A stretch of DNA of 64,000 bases from Berberis thunbergii. Taxonomy: Eukaryota; Streptophyta; Magnoliopsida; Ranunculales; Berberidaceae. Under the pieces are notes generated by a model, which was not told the origin of the DNA, did no database searches, and saw nothing but the letters and a program-made list of their open reading frames with translations. Every line of letters begins with the position of its first letter. Positions within the stretch are counted from its first letter, which is position 1. Both the position numbers and the translations under genes were made by a program. The stretch lies in the NCBI GenBank assembly GCA_003290165.1, contig QNQO01009164.1, positions 1 through 64,000 on the forward strand, read 5' to 3'. Below are positions 47,582 to 61,775 of the stretch, piece after piece.

Positions 47582-50500
47582 ATGGTGAAGGTTCGTATGA
47601 ACACGGCCGACGTGGCCGCAGAGGTGAAGTGCTTGCGAAAACTAATCGGAATGCGATTGTCCAACGTCTACGATCTCACTCCCAAGGTCCTCATTTCAGA
47701 ACCCTAATTTACATTACTTTGCAAAGCTTTCATTTCTTATCTTCGCGAACCCATCTTTATTGCGTGTTTTGTATTATGAGTTTATTAGTTTAACCACTGA
47801 TTGGATTGGGGATGTTTCTTGCAAAACTTGTGTATAGAACTAGGAGAAAATTTGAGGAATCTTTTGTTGAATTTGATCTTGCAGACGTATATGTTTAAGT
47901 TGATGAACAGTAGTGGAGTTACTGAATCGGGCGAAAGCGAGAAGGTCTTGTTGTTGATGGAGAGTGGTGTTAGGTTGCACACAACTGCTTATGTAAGGTA
48001 AGATTATTTTTGGGTCGAATTTGGTCATAATAGTATATTTGAAACTTTGGGTCATGTTTGATGGGATGAATTTTGTGGTGTTTTTAGGGATAAGAGTACT
48101 ACGCCGTCTGGGTTTACGCTTAAATTGAGGAAGCATATAAGAACTAGAAGGCTTGAGGATGTACGGCAGCTCGGATATGATCGGGTATAGTTCGCTTGAT
48201 CACCCCTTTAGATCTTAGTGTTAGTTTGGTGTGACGTTCATGGATTTATGGTGATTTGTTTGGTGTTTCAGATTATTCTCTTTCAATTTGGATTGGGGGC
48301 CAATGCGCATTATGTCATTTTGGAGCTTTATGCGCAAGGGAACTTACTCCTCACGGATTCTGAGTTTGTTGTCCTGACCCTTCTCCGATCGCACAGGTTT
48401 GTCATTCACATTGTGTACGAGCTTTTATTGCATAAGTTCATTTAGATAGAAGCTGCTTTCGTGTTTGTCCTTTTTTTTCCTTGTTGAAACGGATCACCTT
48501 TGATAAGTGCAAATTATTTATTGTAAATAACAAGCACAGGTTCTACAATGCCCTGTGGTTGTTTGAAACCATCATCTTCTACTTGTAGTATGATATGATC
48601 CCTTTATTGTTTCTGAAGCTCCAGTTGCCATCACATGCTAATTTTTATTCGTTATAATGCCATCTGAAGTGGGTCTATCCGTTTTTCTCCAAGCTTCATA
48701 TTTTGCTCATCTGATAAATAAAAGTCATTAGCTAAATTATGTAGAGAATTAGAAATTATAAATAGTGATGCTCTTGCTTTGTATAAGAGAATATTATTTT
48801 ATTTGCCATGACTGACTCTTGTGATTTATGATTCTTGGATATCAGTCGAATCATATCATTGAACTTAGTCTAAAACTAACAATCCATTGACTGCAGGGAC
48901 GATGATAAAGGTTTGGCAATGATGTCACGCCATCGATACCCTGTTGAAGCTTGCCGTACTTTTGAGAGGGCCACAGCTATGAAGGTTCAAGAAGCACTTA
49001 CCTCTTCAAGGGAACCAAATAATATTGATTTAAGTGAAGTTGCCGAAGGGGTGAATGACACCTCAATCACATCCAAAGGAAAACAGGGTGGTCGCAAGAA
49101 TGGGAAATCTTCTGATTTAAATAAAAATGCCAATGATGGTGGTCGAGCAAAGCAAGCTACGTTAAAGGTTGTACTGGGGGAAGCATTGGGTTATGGACCT
49201 GCACTATCTGAGCATATCATCTTAGATGCAAATCTGGTTCCCACCATGAAAATTGGGACTGATAGTACATTAGACAATGAAATGGTTCAAACTTTGGTTG
49301 AAGCTGTTGCCAAGTTTGAAGACTGGCTTGAAGACATTATGTCTGGTGATAAAATTCCAGAAGGTTACATATTAATGCAGAATAAAACTTCAGGGAAGAA
49401 AGAGAGTCTACAATCTCAAGAGGAAAATATGAACCAGGTTACTTGGCAATTTTCCTGCCTTTAAGTCAACACTGGAATTCTACAATTTGATTTCTTTAGT
49501 TAGATTAGTTCTATTCCTGTAGTTTATTTTCCTTCTTGGTTACTTGGGATTCTCATTCTTGTTATATTTTTGTATAATTTGCAGATCTATGATGAGTTTT
49601 GTCCCCTTTTGTTGAATCAGTTCAAATCACGGGAGAATGTAAAATTTGAAACCTTTGACGCAGCTTTAGACGAGTTCTATAGTAAAATTGAAAGCCAGAG
49701 AGTAGAACAACAGCAAAAGGCAAAAGAAGGGTCTGCCATGCAGAAGCTTCATAAAATACGCATGGACCAGGTTTTGCTTTGATCCTTTTTATCTATCACG
49801 CATAGACCAATTATCAGATGTCACGTTCATGTTTTACTTTAATTTGAAACCACTTCCAATTTCTCTATTTTCAACAGTGATCTACCCAGATAATCCTTTA
49901 TTGAGTTTCAGATAATGTTTTAATTAATTTTGTTTGTTTTTGCTTTGCATCATGGTATCAGAGAATTCTTCTTCCTTTCTGGGGTTTTATTTCTCGTTTC
50001 TTGTTTGGATAGCTATGGAATTGTTCTACCGATCAGGTGTTAATGAAGTACAGTAGATCACTTCATTGTTTAACTTTAAACCAATAGCTTTATCATCTTA
50101 TAAACTATGCTTGGTCATTGAATTCCAGATAAATGTTTGTATGACTAGCAACTGTGCACCGTGTTATCTTTTTGCTGGTCTCCTCTAGTCCTTTTCTATG
50201 TACAGTGGAATGAGTAAAAATTATTGCTCATAAATTCTGGTGACCTGAAAGCAGAGTTTCACATCACATTTTGGACTAGGAGATTGTGTAAGAATGGATG
50301 GAAGCTTGAAAATTGAAACTTTATGTTCTTGATGTCTGCTGGTTCTTGATGGAATGTTAAAGCTGTTTAACTGTGATAATATATGGTGATTTGGGAAATT
50401 TCTGCTGCCAGCATGCCTAAATTTTGTATTTGATGCTGAGATTTCACATGTTAAATCTGTATGTTCTATTATGCAGGAAAATCGTGTGCATACATTGAAA

Positions 50501-53500
50501 AAGGAAGTGGATCATTGCATTACAATGGCAGAATTGATTGAATATAATTTAGATGATGTGGATGCTGCTATTTTAGCTGTTCGAGTAGCTCTTGCTAATG
50601 GGATGGCGTGGGATGATCTTGTTCGTATGGTGAAGGAAGAGAAAAAATCTGGAAATCCTGTAGCAGGGCTCATTGATAAGCTCCATCTTGAAAAAATTGC
50701 ATGACACTGTTATTGAGCAACAATCTTGATGAAATGGATGATGATGAAAAGACGCGCCCTGCTGATAAGGTGAACTCCCTATTGCTGGTCTTTTTTTTAG
50801 CGCCGGTTCAAATGGTTTAAGTATATGTAAATCACGTTAATGTCCATTGGGGAAGTGTTTTGACATGCACAAAGGGATATGCCACATGCATTTCATGTAT
50901 CAGATGCCAGAACAGGCATTACACAAACTTTCTATCAACATTTCAAAATTTTACTGTCTTTCTGGCCTTCTTCAACAAGAAGACAGAGAGAAGCTGTGGA
51001 TCGTTGTATGTGCCTTCTAACTTTACAAATTTGTATAATAGCATTTACGGTTTTTTTATTTTATTTTATTTTAAAGTTTGTATGTTACATTCTCCATTTC
51101 AAATAGAAAGAATACATTTGCATAGGATTATATTGACATAGTACATTTGTTCTTTTTGAAATTCTGCATGGTTGTCTTTTGACAACTTCTATTTTTGTTT
51201 CCAGGTGGAGGTTGATTTAGCTCTCTCAGCGCACGCCAATGCACGCAGATGGTATGAGTTGAAGAAACGGCAGGAAAATAAGCAGGAGAAAACTGTCACA
51301 GCCCATGACAAGGCTTTCAAAGCTGCTGAGAGGAAGACCCGTCTCCAACTTTCCCAGGTATCTTGCACATTGAGGCGTAGTTCTTATGGTTGTTGGTTAT
51401 TCTACAATTATATATTTGTATATATGATGGATTAGTTTTGTCACATTTATGATAGATACTAGCATACTTTTAAAAATGCAAAACTTATCGTATATTGAGA
51501 ATATTTAATACACGTATTGTAACATATATATTGTAAGATATGACACTAAATTACACACACATACACAGTATATTAGCATATATCTAAGCATACAAAAAAA
51601 AATATTAAATCAATGATTTACCAATTTTGCCAAAGACTAGTTAATTCATATTTTCATTTCGTTCTATCCTAATGTATTAGTACCACCTTCTAAGTATCAG
51701 TATTAGTGTATTAGTGTCCTTGTTCTAAATTTCAACACTCTACAAAATGGCTTGATACTAAGCCACCTTAAACAAATTATATGTCATTGAGAGAAAAAAA
51801 CAACAAAAAAAGGTTAGAAAATAAAACCACCTGAGAAAAAGGGAAACAAGAAAAGAAAGAGAAGAGACTTGAAACTTTGGCCTAGACTGACACGTCTGAT
51901 ACGCCTGTATATATGCTATTTGCATATCGTATCTTTATACGATACGTTGTTGTTGTAGAAGATATACAATATTAAGATACACAACGGAGGCCTTGAATTG
52001 CAATACGCGTCGTATATCGTATCATAAACTAGAAGTAACAATAAGCGAAAGGACTTCAAGAATGGATTTATGAAAATTTTCAAAGCATGACAACTTAAAT
52101 CGGGCATCATTTCTGCGGTGAAGTGTTATTGGACGTGTAACATCTTATAAGATTAAAGTGAGGCTTTCGTAAATGATTGAGTTGATTAGAGTCCTTGGCT
52201 CCTTTTAAGCTACTGCTTCTGTCAAGGTTCCAAGGGACTTGCATTATGTACCCATTTATACCATGACAGACGTGTATCGCTTTATCTCAAATTGATTAGT
52301 CTTCAGATCCTTTTAAGCAACTGCTTCAAACAAGGTTCCAATTATGTGCCCATTTAGACCAAGGGCAGACTTGTATGTTTTTATCTCTCCCTTCGCATTT
52401 TTGGCGACTAGAGATTTGGTTTTTGGTTATTACAGGAAGCTCAGCTTAACAATTGCTCAAGAACTTCTGAAATTTTATATAAAGATTCTATTACTGGTTT
52501 GATTTGCATCTAAAACTAAGAAAATGCACTTGATTTACTTATTTCATGTATATCTATTCCAGGAAAAAACTGTTGCTGCAATTTCACATATGCGCAAAGT
52601 TCACTGGTTTGAGAAATTTAATTGGTTCATCAGCAGTGAAAACTATTTGGTTATCAGCGGACGTGATGCTCAACAAAATGAGATGATAGTCAAGCGCTAT
52701 ATGTCAAAAGGGGATCTGTGAGTGACATTTTCTCTAATATATGATAAACCTTATAATGATGCCAGTCAGTAACTGGCTAGTTTCTATAGGCCTTCCATTG
52801 TTATTTGCAGACATGTTTACCACAGAAGGATAAAGTTTATAAGCAAAAACAATAAAAACTAAATAGAACATAACATAAAAAGTTATTCTTAAGATCTTGT
52901 TATGAGAAAATTTTGCTTCTTGTTATGTATCACCAACTTTTATCACGTGGACATGTTTCTGGCAGCAAAACATTCAAAGAAAAAATTTATAATGAATCTA
53001 CATATGACCAAAGAATGTAGACACAATTATCACTTTTGTCTATGTCATTAGCATTTTCTTGTTGTGTGGTTCCCAAGTAAAGATATATTAATCATTTGTC
53101 GTATTTGTTCTTTATCAATTTGCTTCTATTTCATAATGCACCCAATTTCGGCAACCACCTTTATGTTGCTCTCTATGGCTTCCATTTTGATTGAAAGAGT
53201 AGACAATCACAGATACATTCTCTCGCAATTCTCTGAGATTTATGGTTTGCCAAAATACCGATATAGTTTCAAGCATGCATGATGTCTCAATAGATATCTT
53301 AATGGAGTTCAATCATTTGTGAAGTAAATACTTTCAGTAGGTGCCAACTACTTTAGTCGGTAAATTTTGTTGTGGTGATACCGTAGACCTGGGAGCAAAA
53401 CCTACCAGCACTGAGTACAAATACTCATAAAACCAACCCTTTTCTCCAACAATAGTCTTTTACATGAAGTTTCAGTGCGGAATAATTAAGTGCATGAAAC

Positions 53501-56500
53501 TGAGATGCCATTTTACCGAATCTCATCGCCTTTTATTTGAAGAGAAGCATTTGGATTGGATACTCTCTATCATGTTGACATGTTATTATACGAAAAAACC
53601 CGAGTTTCCTCAGTTTTTAACGTGTCTGCATACTCACTTTTATGGAATTTCATGACTGATGCTAGTGTAAATGTGCTAATATGTGAAACAGGTATGTCCA
53701 TGCAGACCTTCATGGAGCTTCTAGTACTGTAATCAAGAATCACAAACCAGAACAGCCAATACCTCCTCTAACTTTAAATCAAGCAGGATGCTTCACTGTA
53801 AGTCATGTGTCTTTACTCAAAACTGATTTATGTTGTTATATTTTGTCGTGGTTCATTATTTGGTTATCATTATCATCTTTTTTTGGCGCTTTTTTTTATA
53901 TATAAAATAACAGATGCGGCATTTGAATCTTTCATGCACTTCCTGTTGTAGGTTTGCCACAGCCAAGCGTGGGATTCAAAGATTGTTACAAGTGCTTGGT
54001 GGGTATATCCCAATCAAGTCAGTAAAACTGCTCCCACGGGAGAATATCTAACTGTTGGGAGTTTCATGATCCGTGGAAAAAAGAATTTCCTTCCTCCCCA
54101 CCCTCTTATTATGGGCTTTGGTTTACTGTTTCGGTTGGATGAGAGCTCCTTGGGATTTCATTTAAATGAAAGGAGGGTTAGAGGTGAAGAGGAAGCGTTA
54201 GATGATAATGGAGGAGAGAAGTCTGATTATGAAGAGGATAAAGTTTTAGTTGAAGAATCAAAAGATAACATTAAAGAATTGAGCCGCCTTTCAGATCCAA
54301 CATTAGATCATAGTAAATCAAAGTTAGATGGATTATCTGGTGTTGGTTCTACTCGTGGTGGATCAGATCCCTCCAGTCTCAGTAAGGGTGACAAGTATAA
54401 AGGCTCTGTTGAAGATGGAACTCCCAGGAGCGATATTTCTGATATAAGTGTTTCTGTTACTGCTGGAGAAAGTATTCTTTCAGTCTCACCCCAACTTGAG
54501 GATCTCATTGATAAGGCACTTGGGCTTGGACCAACAAACGTATCTGGTAAAAATGTTGTGCTGGATGCATCTCAGGATAATGCAGAAAATCATCAGCATG
54601 ATGAACAGAAGGCATCTGTCAGAGAAAAGCCGCATTTATCAAAGGCTGAAAGAAGGAAACTCAAAAAAGGGGAGAAAAATAGTGATGACACACCTGTTCA
54701 CCGTGAAAAAGATCATAAAGGCCAGGTTATGGGCACAGACACTGATAAAAATGTTGAAAACTTGAGGCCACCTGGTGGGGAAGTTAGTCGTGGACAGAGG
54801 CGCAAGCTTAAGAAAATCAAGGAAAAGTATGCTGAACAGGATGAAGAAGAAAGGAGGATTCGTATGGCCTTACTAGCTGTGAGTAACATGACTTACTGTT
54901 TCTCCTTGATTTCATTTTCAAACCAATCCTTTTCTGCTTTGTTATTTGTATGACTATCTTCTGATGTTTACCACAGTTAGTACTTGCCATTTCTCCTTGA
55001 TTTCGTTCAAAGTAATATAAACTTCTCTCTCGTGTTATTTCTATTACACTATTTTCGGATGTTTCTCATATATTTTCAGTGTGTTAAATCTTTTGTACTT
55101 CATCCAAAAATAGGCATTACCTACCCACCTAGTCAATGCTCATATGTTTGTGGTTTTTGTGTCACTGCTGTTTCTGATAACCAAAAGCTATTTTTCAGCC
55201 TGGTGGAAAGGCAGTTAAGAATGAGGAAGAATCACAAGATGCAAAGGCAGCTGATGGAAAAGAAATTAGATCAGATACCGGTATGTTCTTTCAATCTATC
55301 CTATCTTCGCCCTCCTTGAAGTGATACCTATGTAAAAGGTCATGATTCTGTGCATCAGCCAATGTGAGCTTTGCTCCATTATAGATTGCATTATACCTTT
55401 TTCTTTCAAAAATTTTTATGATGCCATCCTTTCTTTGACCATGAATAATGAGGTCATGACATGCTAAGTATGAAGAGCTGCCAAATAAAGAAAATATAGC
55501 AATGAATAAGTGTTGAAAATATAGCAATTGAATAAGTGTTTTCTGCTTCTTCCAAACATGTGAGAGATGGACATGAACTTCACGTGAAAAATAGAGGATT
55601 GTAGACTAAGAATTGTCTGAATTAAAATTTAGGAATTTTCAGGGCATGACTAGACCAACCCTATAAAGTGGCTCTTAGCATGTTGTCGACGGCTTAAAAA
55701 ATTCAGAGAAAGGTCAACCAATGTAAATTTATCCTGCTATGGAAGATTATCCCTACTTTAATGCTTTATCATGTATCAAGTTAAAGTTGATATGAACTGT
55801 TAAGAATCTACTTGCAACTAAATCACATCTCCCATTTGACAGGTCCAGATGATGCTTTGAAAATTTGCTACAAGTGTAAAAGACCAGGTCATCTGTCTAA
55901 AGATTGCCAAGATCATCCAGATAGAGTCCATCATCAAAAGGAAGTCGTGCATCCTGAAGCTACTAGTGTTCCTGAGATGGATAGAGTGATTATGGAAGAA
56001 GATGACATTCACGAGATCGGCGAAGAAGAAAAAGGGAAGTTGAACGATGTAGATTATTTGACCGGGAATCCACTACCAAACGATATACTTCTGTATGCCG
56101 TGCCAGTGTGTGGTCCTTACAGCGCACTGCAAACATACAAGTATCGGGTGAAGATTATTCCCGGCTCTGCAAAGAAAGGAAAAGGTAAATAATTTGTTTT
56201 TTCAAATAAAGTATTAAAGTTCAATACTTGGAACTTTAGCTAGCAAATAGTTGAATAGTATTAACTTTTGGTACCATTCTTGCAAACTTTGTTGTCGATT
56301 TCCCTAGTTAGTGTTTCTTTACACCAGGAAAATACAGTAATCGATATATATATATTGTTTTGCAGCTGCAAAAACGGCGATCAATTTATTTGGTCAAACT
56401 CCTGAGGCAACAAACAGAGAGAAGGAACTGATGAAGGCTTGTACAGATCCAGAACTGGTTGCTGCCATTGTGGGGAATGTGAAGATTACGGCTGCAGGTC

Positions 56501-56568
56501 TTTCCCAGTTGAAGCAAAAGCAAAAGAAAGGAAAGAAGGCCAGCAAACAGAGCAAACAGCAATCATAG
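47582..56568 (+). CDS. NEMF/Rqc2 ribosome quality-control factor, exon 7 frame break
   Basis: Fourteen exons: 47582-47686, 47885-47997, 48088-48184, 48272-48396, 48897-49437, 49585-49770, 50477-50769, 51205-51357, 52563-52717, 53692-53797, 53952-54878, 55199-55280, 55843-56184, 56366-56568. Allowing one base missing in exon 7, this gives about 1142 residues (Arabidopsis emb1441 protein, AT5G49930, is about 1080 from memory). The family binds stalled 60S subunits with Listerin and adds C-terminal tails to nascent chains. The NFACT-N region carries Asp10 and the Asp-Arg pair 104-105, matching residues needed for tailing in yeast. The NFACT-R region is about 550-665, followed by an acidic linker. 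A CCHC zinc knuckle lies at about 970-983 and NFACT-C at about 1015-1085. As read, exon 7 stops at 50702-50704 after LEKIA. Confidence 0.93.
50691..50704 (+). other. One-base frameshift site in NEMF exon 7
   Basis: The run A6 at 50691-50696 puts the frame into TGA at 50702. In the +1 frame after this run the exon continues with the conserved [14 protein letters not shown] segment to the normal donor at 50769. All later exons agree with that frame. Confidence 0.9.
52184..52387. repeat. Imperfect tandem duplication in NEMF intron 8
   Basis: Two copies (52184-52293 and 52294-52387) share GATTAG, CCTTTTAAGC(T/A)ACTGCTTC, CAAGGTTCCAA and TTTATCTC in the same order. The second copy lacks about 12 bases. 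It is non-coding. Confidence 0.8.
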
Positions 56569-57484
56569 GGCAGTGTGAACTTCTCCCTTAATTTTTACGC
56601 GTGAAAAATTTTTGGTTGTTTTTTGTTTATGTAAGATATGCAAATAATTTTTGTTAAGCTTTATTGTGAAGATAGAATGTCAGAAAAAAACAGGTGGGAT
56701 CACCAAAGAGACATCCCTTTTACAGTTAAATGTCTAATTGAGCCCTAGTTGAAAATTGTACTGAATTAATTTTTTTGACAAGTTATATCGTAGATTTCTA
56801 TTGAGATAGAGCAATACTACAGTGCACTTAAGAATTCCCGATTGAGATATGAATGCGCACTTATGTTTTGAGTTGCAATGCTGACGAGTTGTGGAAAATG
56901 AATTGAAATATTTTATTTTCCTGTCTGCTCTTCAAGTATCTTGGAAAATGTTTTTAGAGCCTCTGCAAAACCAATTATCCCTCTGCGATTTATTTTAGTT
57001 TTGCTGTTTCAATTATCCCCGCAGAAGTTTCATTACAATTATCAGAATGTGTTCTTGATTGCCACTACTCTTTACAATTACGTCAATATATTTGCATAAA
57101 ATCTGACTTTTTGTCAACAGTGTTTTTTTTCTTGAAAAGATAAAGGCGTGCTGAGCTTACATCAACTAACTAATTTTGAACGGGAAAAAAAGTGGAAACA
57201 GATTTTGTCTAAATGGGTTTTTTCTTCATTTCATCATGATTAATTTAAACTACAGTAACCATTTATTTTGGGATGACTTAGTTGTATTCATTCTGGATGC
57301 ACTCGTACCGATAATTCTTTTTGGAACACTATCTAGGTTAGGGAATACAACAAGCTTAGATTCAGAAACATTTTGATCCATCTTACAATTGGTCATAGAA
57401 CTGTCTTGTTAGGCTTTAGATGAAATTACACACTTCCTCCAAACAAAGACACGGAAAAAAGAATTACTATTTGTCAGTGGTTTT
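56569..57484. other. Convergent 3' flanks of NEMF and bS1c
   Basis: The two genes end facing each other here. It is AT-rich unique sequence with no repeat ends or RNA gene that I can recognise. Confidence 0.5.
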
Positions 57485-60400
57485 TCACTCTTCAGCAGGT
57501 GGAATGTCGCTCAAATCTAGACCCTCAGACGGCAAAGGGTTTAATATTCCATCCGCGCTAAGAGTCAATCCACTCTGCAGAAGAAAAAAAAACACAGATT
57601 AAACCATTAGAGTGATCCTAAATAAAAAGCTGTACTTCAGTAACTAAACAAAACCAGAGTCAGTCGCAAAATGTAAGGCTGGCATCTTAGACAATATTAA
57701 CACCATCTTAAGTTGTGTCTACTCAATCAGGATTGCAACTTAGAAAGCATTTAACCATGACTGCTAGGTTTCTAGAATTCAAAATTTCAGAGTCTATTGG
57801 GACTTGGTTTTCAGCTGAAACAAATCGAATCTGTTTTTTATTTAGCATTAAAGGAAACCCATTTTCTTATGCAAAACGAGAGTTGATTGTGCATTGTAAC
57901 TAGTTCATAACTTTTATATGCAAAAACGACAGAATGAACCAAGTACCTCGGGTTGGAACTTCAGCATGTCAGCACGGGCCATAGCTTCTGCTTGCGCTAT
58001 TCTCTGCCTGAATGTCTGAGCCATCTCCTCAGCCTATGGTTAACAACAATATAAGTTATATCAATCAAAGACAAGACCATATTACTATGATTCGAATTGG
58101 ATGAACTATGCGCCATACTGAAAAATGAATAATTGACAACAAGAATACAAGAAGATGCAACATATATTTTATGAATGAGGATAAAGTAGGAGTTTATCAT
58201 TTCATTGAGAAAAATTACCTTCTCAAACACAAGTGTTGGGTTGCGAATCATATCACCAGGTCTAGGCTCCAGCTTCTTGGTAGAGAGACTCACTCGTCCT
58301 CTCTCACGGTCGTGGCTCAGTATCATGACCTTTACAATTAGAAATTTCTCAGAAAATATTTCTTCAAACAATACTTTTATTTGAAAAATATGAATCTGCT
58401 AGTTGGATGTTACCTTTAGCTCATCACCAGGTTGTAGAACAGTGGCAATATCCGAGACACGGTCATGACTTATCTGGCTGACATGAAGAAGACCATTAAT
58501 TCCACCAATGTCGATGAAGGCACCGTATGGCTTAAGACTCTGTACAGTTCCTGTTACAACTGATCCAATTCCGAGTTGTGCCTGATTATCAGCCATAGCC
58601 TTTCGGTTACTGAGGACGAGCCTAGACTGTTCCTCATCGACTTCTACAAACTTTAGTGGAAGCTCCTTTTCAAGTAGCTCTTCTGCAGGTAATTTCTGAT
58701 TCCAAGAGATAGCCATCCAATATCATCATTTAATTAGTAATTCATACAAGCCACAATTTGCATAAACTTTTAACCTAATAGGAAAGAGAGAATTGAGATA
58801 ACCATGACCAAATTCAAAACAATGAAGGGTGCAGCATGAGAAAACTAACTGTTGATATCTGTGAGAATGGTAGAAATCCTCGAAGACCCTCAATCATGGT
58901 CACTACTCCACCTTTGTTTCCAGCTACTACCTGCATAGTTTTCGAGAAAATGTGTGTCGCAGCAATAATTAGAAACTGAAACATAGAAAGCTAACAAGAG
59001 AAAGTCACAGGTTTGAAGGTAGGGAACAAAACAAAAGACTGAGGAAAAGGCATGATGCATATGCAATTTAAGTTTTTCACAAATAAAATCAAGATATACA
59101 CATGTATGTTATAGTATATTGTTTGCTAATGAAAATAAAGATAAAAGTTATATGAACCAACAAACTAACTGTTAGCATGTGTCCATTCTGTATCCAATTA
59201 TGAGTGCCAGAGATGTTTTGTTGATACATTTGTTGCATTTGTTCCTCAAGTAATACATACTCTTCCACATAACCCAACCTAGACATCTAGCTCACTGACG
59301 CATGCTGACCTGCCTAGTAACCAACTCCAGCTTGTTCGCTCACGTATTCCCGTAAATAATCAGCATCCTTGGTTTAGCTAATATTGCAAAAAAACGAATA
59401 AGAAACTTATCTTGAGCATACTCTGCTAAGAAAGACCCCAACTACCTAGAAATGTTGCACACCCATTGATGCATGTTAGAGTTTGATGGACTATCTCCAG
59501 AATGAGGTGTCATTTTATCAAATCAAAGGACTAACAGATCAACGAATGAACTTTAAACCCATAATGAGTTCTTAAATCTGGTGCAAAAAATATTAACCAG
59601 GATATAATGAAGTTGATCCAAGGTGAACAGACGTTCAAAAAACAGGGATATTGATCGAGCTAAATTTTGCACATATTGCGCCGGCACTTTCTGCTTGCTT
59701 TTCCTCAACCACTAATGTTTTACGTCTTAAACATTGGTTAGCACAACTCTCAAGTACATCTACCTGTTTATTTTTTATTTTTTTGAAACTATTGGGGAAG
59801 AAAGAGAGCATGTGGATGCAAGACATCCCCAACAAGCTTCCCTCCTTATTCCACTTTTCAAACTACAATGCTTCGTCAACATGTAACCTTCTAGCCTATG
59901 CCTCTTCAACACATAATTCTTAAAGAGTTTGATCAGATTTCAATGGAGGTGATATTGTCAGTTAGAAACAACAAGGGTATGTGGAATACAGTGTTTAAGG
60001 CAAATACCAGTGACAAGATTAGGGTTGACTCCTTATAGAGTGATTGGAATAGTCTGTCGTTAGTACACTAGTGACAAGCAAATGGCGTATTAGATGCAGA
60101 GGGAATGATAGAGGCATATGGAGTGGGATGATAAGAGCACATAGAGTCAAATGTAATAGGCTAATAGCTAATTGGCAGACAAATAATTGTATAATAAACT
60201 TAAAATTCAAGCAAGAAGCTAATATATAGTCCATAGGATTTCTTTAGGCAGTATACTGATATATCCCAAGAAATAACCTAACCAGATGTTACCAAACACA
60301 CTACTTCTAACGTACTTGATGCAAATGTAAAAATATGTCCAAAAGTAAGCTGATAAAATACATGTTTGTAAGCGAATTCTCACCTTACCCTTGACGATAA

Positions 60401-61775
60401 CATCCTCAGCTTGAAGTTGTCTACATCGTTCCCATGCAAGGTCATATTGGATTGAACGTAAGCTCAAGATCAAGCTGTCATCAGCTTCTCTTTCACCAAT
60501 AATTATGAACTCTTCTCGCATACCAGGAACTATACCAGCTTCTTGCACATGTTTTATGTTGTGAATGCAAGCTTCTTGAACAGGTAGGAATGCAGAAGAT
60601 TTTGCAGTTATGTCAACAACTGCTCCGTTGTTATCTACATTGCAAACATATCCTTTGACCTGAAAGAAAAAGGGATATGAGATAAAATTACAATCCAAGA
60701 GGTATCCAAATACTGCGATGAAAGGCAAGATAGTTGGAACTTTTGAAAAATTAAGACCTACAAATTTTAACTTATTGGGGATATGTTATGATGACATTCT
60801 TTTATGCTTTGCAATAAATTTAAATATGAAGATGCTACCGAAATGCTAATCGGAAGTTCACTGTTCCTCGTCTTCCCCTTTCTCATACTAATAAATCTTT
60901 CCCCCATTCTAGATAGCTTTTGTCCTTTGGATTAGCAATGAAAGGTAACATATTTATACACGCGTCATATATCCTACAGGATGTTGAGTCCCTTCTCGTA
61001 GCCGCATATACAAGCAACTCTTGGGATACACCCTCGTGTCTTTAATCTATTCAATAATCCTCTATGGTAAAGAAACATCATACATTATTGCTAACAAAAT
61101 CATCTAACCAACAAGTTAATTTGCACTGAAGAACATCACCCTGAAATCCTGAATTACCCATTCAACTCATATGCATCAACCAATTATTTTCCCATTGCCA
61201 CATTGTTTCCCGGCATGGAAATTCTTCAACCACCAATTACCAACCAGTCCTCCATTTTCTTCCCAAAATAACAACACACAATCAACAACCCACCCAATCC
61301 AAGCTCTTAGACACATTTATTCAAAAACCTACGACCCCAAAATTTAAATGCCAAATTAACTCTAAAGCAGACTAAATTTACAAAATTCATCAACAACTAC
61401 TTATACCCATTCAATCAATTCAATAAATTCAACACCCCATTGTTTCAATTCACTCAAAAAGCCAAAAACAGAGTCTTATCTCACCATGGTCCCAATTTCA
61501 GATTCGAAGTCATACTTATCAAGTGCGGCATGGAAGTCCTCGAGATTGAACCCCACGCCCTGCAAAGGGGTGGTTCGACACCTTTCATAAGCGTCTTCGA
61601 AGACATGTTTGAGCTTCTCCCTCTCTCTGGTCTGAGCATTAGAAATTACACTGGCAGCGAGTACAGGAACAAAAGACGTCGCTTTTTGAGGCTTTGGAGA
61701 GAAGGGTTTTGAGAGGGGTGAAGAAGAGAGTGGCGGGCTTCTTAGTCCTGCAAATTGGTGAGCCAAAGATGCCAT
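57485..61775 (-). CDS. RPS1: Plastid 30S ribosomal protein S1 (bS1c)
   Basis: Seven minus-strand exons: 61775-61485, 60659-60384, 58930-58850, 58695-58414, 58329-58219, 58033-57947, 57574-57485. They join in frame to 405 residues, close to the spinach protein CS1 (about 411). A plastid transit peptide rich in Ser and Pro covers about the first 40 residues. Three S1 RNA-binding domains follow, at about 96-165, 182-250 and 260-330. The third has the typical [26 protein letters not shown] start. The C terminus ends LSDIPPAEE. The protein binds mRNA on the small subunit and helps plastid translation initiation. It has half the domain number of the six-domain bacterial S1, as usual for plastids. 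Intron 2 is long (58931-60383) and shows no repeat I could name. Confidence 0.96.

Noticed and set aside
47305..47793. 162-codon plus-strand frame overlapping the start of NEMF
   Set aside because: It is out of frame with the conserved NEMF N terminus at 47582 and crosses its first splice donor. It is a shadow frame.
51895..52026. Possible MITE with TGATACG/CGTATCA ends in NEMF intron 8
   Set aside because: The inverted match is only seven bases plus low-complexity GTAT sequence, and no target duplication was found.
54308..54765. Alternative frames within NEMF exon 11
   Set aside because: The in-frame 309-codon exon reads through with family-like acidic and lysine-rich sequence. The other frames are shadows.
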